5,626 nucleotides of DNA from Spirochaetia bacterium (GTDB lineage: Bacteria; Spirochaetota; Spirochaetia; PWKH01), in NCBI GenBank assembly GCA_021736505.1, contig JAIPFU010000113.1, positions 1 to 5,626 of the forward strand. Direction: 5' to 3'. Positions 3,892-5,626 of the stretch are shown piece after piece. The position numbers and the translations under genes are program-made. Within the stretch, counting starts at the first letter, position 1. Every line of letters starts with the position of its first letter. A model generated the notes under the pieces. That model did no database searches and had not been told where the DNA came from. It saw nothing but the letters and a program-made list of their open reading frames with translations.

Positions 3892-5595
3892 ATGTACGGA
3901 AAAAGATTTTTGTGTTTTATGATGATGACTACGCTGTGGATTTCCGCTGTTTATGCTGGCGGACAGAATGAAGCCGATACAAAGAGTGTTCCAATGAATG
4001 AAGATACACTTATGCTTGAATCCATGACTCTGGATGAGATGAAGCAGCTTGCCGCGCCGGATTTGGATGAAACTGCCCTGCAGGAAGCCTCCAGCCCGAG
4101 TGACGAAGCCTTTTACGGACTGACTGGTGATTCCGGTTTCGGCATCGGCGGTGAAAACGGAGCAGCTTCAGAGTATCTTTTGCGGGATGCCGCAAATGCC
4201 TCCCTGCTGAATCGTCAGCGTATCCGGAGTACAGATGAGATCGCCGTGGACGTCGATGAGGCGGTGGAGCTTGCGCTGAAATATAATCTCAGCCTGAAAG
4301 GCGAGCAGCTGGAGCTGGTAAAGAAACGGCGGGCCATGAGCACGGTGTGGAACAACTTCATCCCCACCGTACAGGTCTCCTCCTCCCTCATCCGCGGCAA
4401 CTCGGCTCCGGCTGGAATGGGCGGCTGGCTGCCGTATCAAAATAATGTTCCCATGATTGATCCCTCTTCAGGAGATGTCATCCCCTTTTCAACTGCTAAT
4501 TCAGGAATGATGTATGTGGAGCAGGACATGTCCCCCTGGAACGCTGCAGCGGGGATCAATTTCGACCTGATGCTCAATTTAGCGCTCTTCGACGGTATCA
4601 CATCAACCAAACTCGACTACGCCTCCGGGCTGATCAGCTATGAGCAGGCGAAGCAGAAGCTGGAGCGGGATGTGCGGAAAAGTTTCTACAACCTGGTCCT
4701 CATGCAGGAGAACCGGGAACTCTTTCTCCAGCAGATTTCAGCTGCAGAGGATCGCTATGAACAGGCGAAAATCAATTATGATAATGGACTGGTGCCGGAA
4801 CTCAGCGTGCTCTCCGCCAGGGTGGCATGGGAGAACCTGAAACCCGCCTTGGAATCCATGGACCTCGGGTATCAGCAGACCTTAGCCGGATTTAAAATGA
4901 CCCTGGGGCTGGCGCAGAGCACCAAACTGGAAATTGACGGCAGCATCGAGGCGGATCCCGTGGAGCTTGAAGCAGAACCGCTGATCGAAGAGTACCTCGC
5001 CGGCAGGCTGGATCTGAAATCTATGCTCTACGGCATCAAAAGTATTGAAACCGCAAAAACCTCAACCATGAAACGTGCCTTTACGCCGAACCTGATGCTG
5101 AGCTGGAATGCGGACCCGTCAATGAATGATCCCTTCGATACGAACTGGTTTGATACGGACTGGAACCAGCAAAGCGGGATGTTCCGCCTGACCGTGGCCA
5201 TGAACCTGGAAGGGCTTCTTCCCAACAGCAAAATGCGGGTGAGCCTGGCCGAACTGGATGAGCAGAAGCAGAGTCTGCAGCTTGGGCTGATGCAGGCCAT
5301 TGAGGGGGCAGAAATGGAAATAAGCTCCCTGGTACGAAGCCTGAATAAATCTCGCAGCAGCATGGATAGCCTTCGTCTGAATACAGAAATGGCTGAACGT
5401 GCGTATCAGCTGGCTGAAGAAGCCTACAATGCGGGAAGCAGAGAGCTGCTGGAAGTGCAGAATGCCGAAATTGAGTTGAATAAAGCTCAGTATGAGCTCC
5501 TGAAAGAGAAATACAATTACGTAACAGGTCTGCTGGATCTGGAGTACGCATTAAATACAAGCTTGGAACAAATCATGGATGGAAAAGATGAATAA
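3892..5595 (+). CDS. TolC-family outer-membrane efflux channel
   Basis: Outer-membrane and periplasmic channel of a tripartite export system (TolC/OEP family), working with an adaptor and an inner-membrane pump. The 567-residue product starts with a signal peptide (FLCFMMMTTLWISAVYA, cleavage near A22, then GGQNE). There is no lipobox, unlike many OprM-type lipoprotein channels. Residues 23-116 are an acidic, low-complexity extension outside the family core. The first OEP repeat begins at I117 (IAVDVDEAVELALKYNLSLK), with a strand near GINFDLMLNLALFDG (221 on) and a long coiled-coil from about 245. The second repeat has a strand at FRLTVAMNLEGLLPNSKMR (431-449), then coiled helices to EVQNAEIELNKAQYELLK and the typical YNYVTGLLDLEYAL tail. 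Length exceeds E. coli TolC (493) because of the extension. It follows tetR by 2 nt and overlaps the next gene by 8 nt, which marks an operon. Transported substrate unknown. Confidence 0.93.
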   Translation: MYGKRFLCFMMMTTLWISAVYAGGQNEADTKSVPMNEDTLMLESMTLDEMKQLAAPDLDETALQEASSPSDEAFYGLTGDSGFGIGGENGAASEYLLRDAANASLLNRQRIRSTDEIAVDVDEAVELALKYNLSLKGEQLELVKKRRAMSTVWNNFIPTVQVSSSLIRGNSAPAGMGGWLPYQNNVPMIDPSSGDVIPFSTANSGMMYVEQDMSPWNAAAGINFDLMLNLALFDGITSTKLDYASGLISYEQAKQKLERDVRKSFYNLVLMQENRELFLQQISAAEDRYEQAKINYDNGLVPELSVLSARVAWENLKPALESMDLGYQQTLAGFKMTLGLAQSTKLEIDGSIEADPVELEAEPLIEEYLAGRLDLKSMLYGIKSIETAKTSTMKRAFTPNLMLSWNADPSMNDPFDTNWFDTDWNQQSGMFRLTVAMNLEGLLPNSKMRVSLAELDEQKQSLQLGLMQAIEGAEMEISSLVRSLNKSRSSMDSLRLNTEMAERAYQLAEEAYNAGSRELLEVQNAEIELNKAQYELLKEKYNYVTGLLDLEYALNTSLEQIMDGKDE

Positions 5596-5626
5596 GAAAA
5601 CACAGAACAGGACAGACGGAAAAATC
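5588..5626 (+). CDS. Start of next operon gene, probable efflux adaptor (truncated by window)
   Basis: ATG at 5588-5590 overlaps the last 8 bases of the TolC-family gene and opens a frame of 13 codons (MNKKTQNRTDGKI) to the window edge. GGATGGA lies just upstream as a ribosome site. The basic, polar start would suit the cytoplasmic tip before an N-terminal anchor. Position after a TetR-TolC pair suggests a HlyD/AcrA-like periplasmic adaptor, with an RND or ABC pump beyond. The reading frame is well supported by the overlap; the function rests on context only. Confidence 0.6.
   Translation, partial: MNKKTQNRTDGKI

Noticed and set aside
5081..5560. Minus-strand 159-codon frame opposite tolC
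   Set aside because: Antisense shadow of the second OEP repeat; composition is Pro/Ser/Cys-rich and lacks any domain.

Overview
The window carries two divergently transcribed units separated by about 0.8 kb of AT-rich, repeat-loaded non-coding DNA. On the minus strand is a TAXI-type TRAP uptake system: a periplasmic solute-binding protein (about 1717 down to 728) followed by the N-terminal 135 codons of a fused TRAP permease that runs off the left edge. On the plus strand is an efflux-type operon: a TetR-family regulator with two DNA-binding domains in one chain (to 3889), a TolC-family outer-membrane channel (3892-5595), and the first 13 codons of a third gene (from 5588) that is probably the periplasmic adaptor subunit.

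The proteins indicate a diderm bacterium. The exported proteins have Spirochaeta/Treponema-like signal-peptide ends (VFA|QGQSD, AVYA|GGQNE). Together with moderate GC and the TAXI-plus-tandem-TetR/TolC content, this suggests a free-living spirochaete such as the Spirochaeta/Sediminispirochaeta group. That is inference from style, not a database match.

Layout. 1-406 (-) is the TRAP permease N-terminus with a GTG start. 407-727 is a structured intergenic spacer with two long inverted repeats and a 14-bp tandem repeat, lying between binding protein and permease. 728-1717 (-) is the TAXI binding protein. 1718-2533 is the divergent intergenic region. It holds a possible hydrophobic small ORF, several perfect inverted repeats, an 8-bp tandem repeat, and near its right end a promoter (-35 TTGACT at 2429) overlapped by a perfect 30-bp palindromic operator (2453-2482). 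2534-3889 (+) is the tandem TetR regulator, 3892-5595 (+) TolC, and 5588-5626 (+) the start of the next gene.

How the parts fit together. The TAXI unit should import a small organic acid or amino acid; the intergenic hairpins probably set the ratio of abundant binding protein to scarce permease. In the plus-strand unit the regulator is expected to sit on the 30-bp palindrome over its own promoter and so repress the whole regulator-TolC-adaptor operon until a ligand releases it. The most unusual element is the regulator itself: two TetR HTH domains in one chain next to a symmetric operator, which looks like a built-in (single-chain) dimer.
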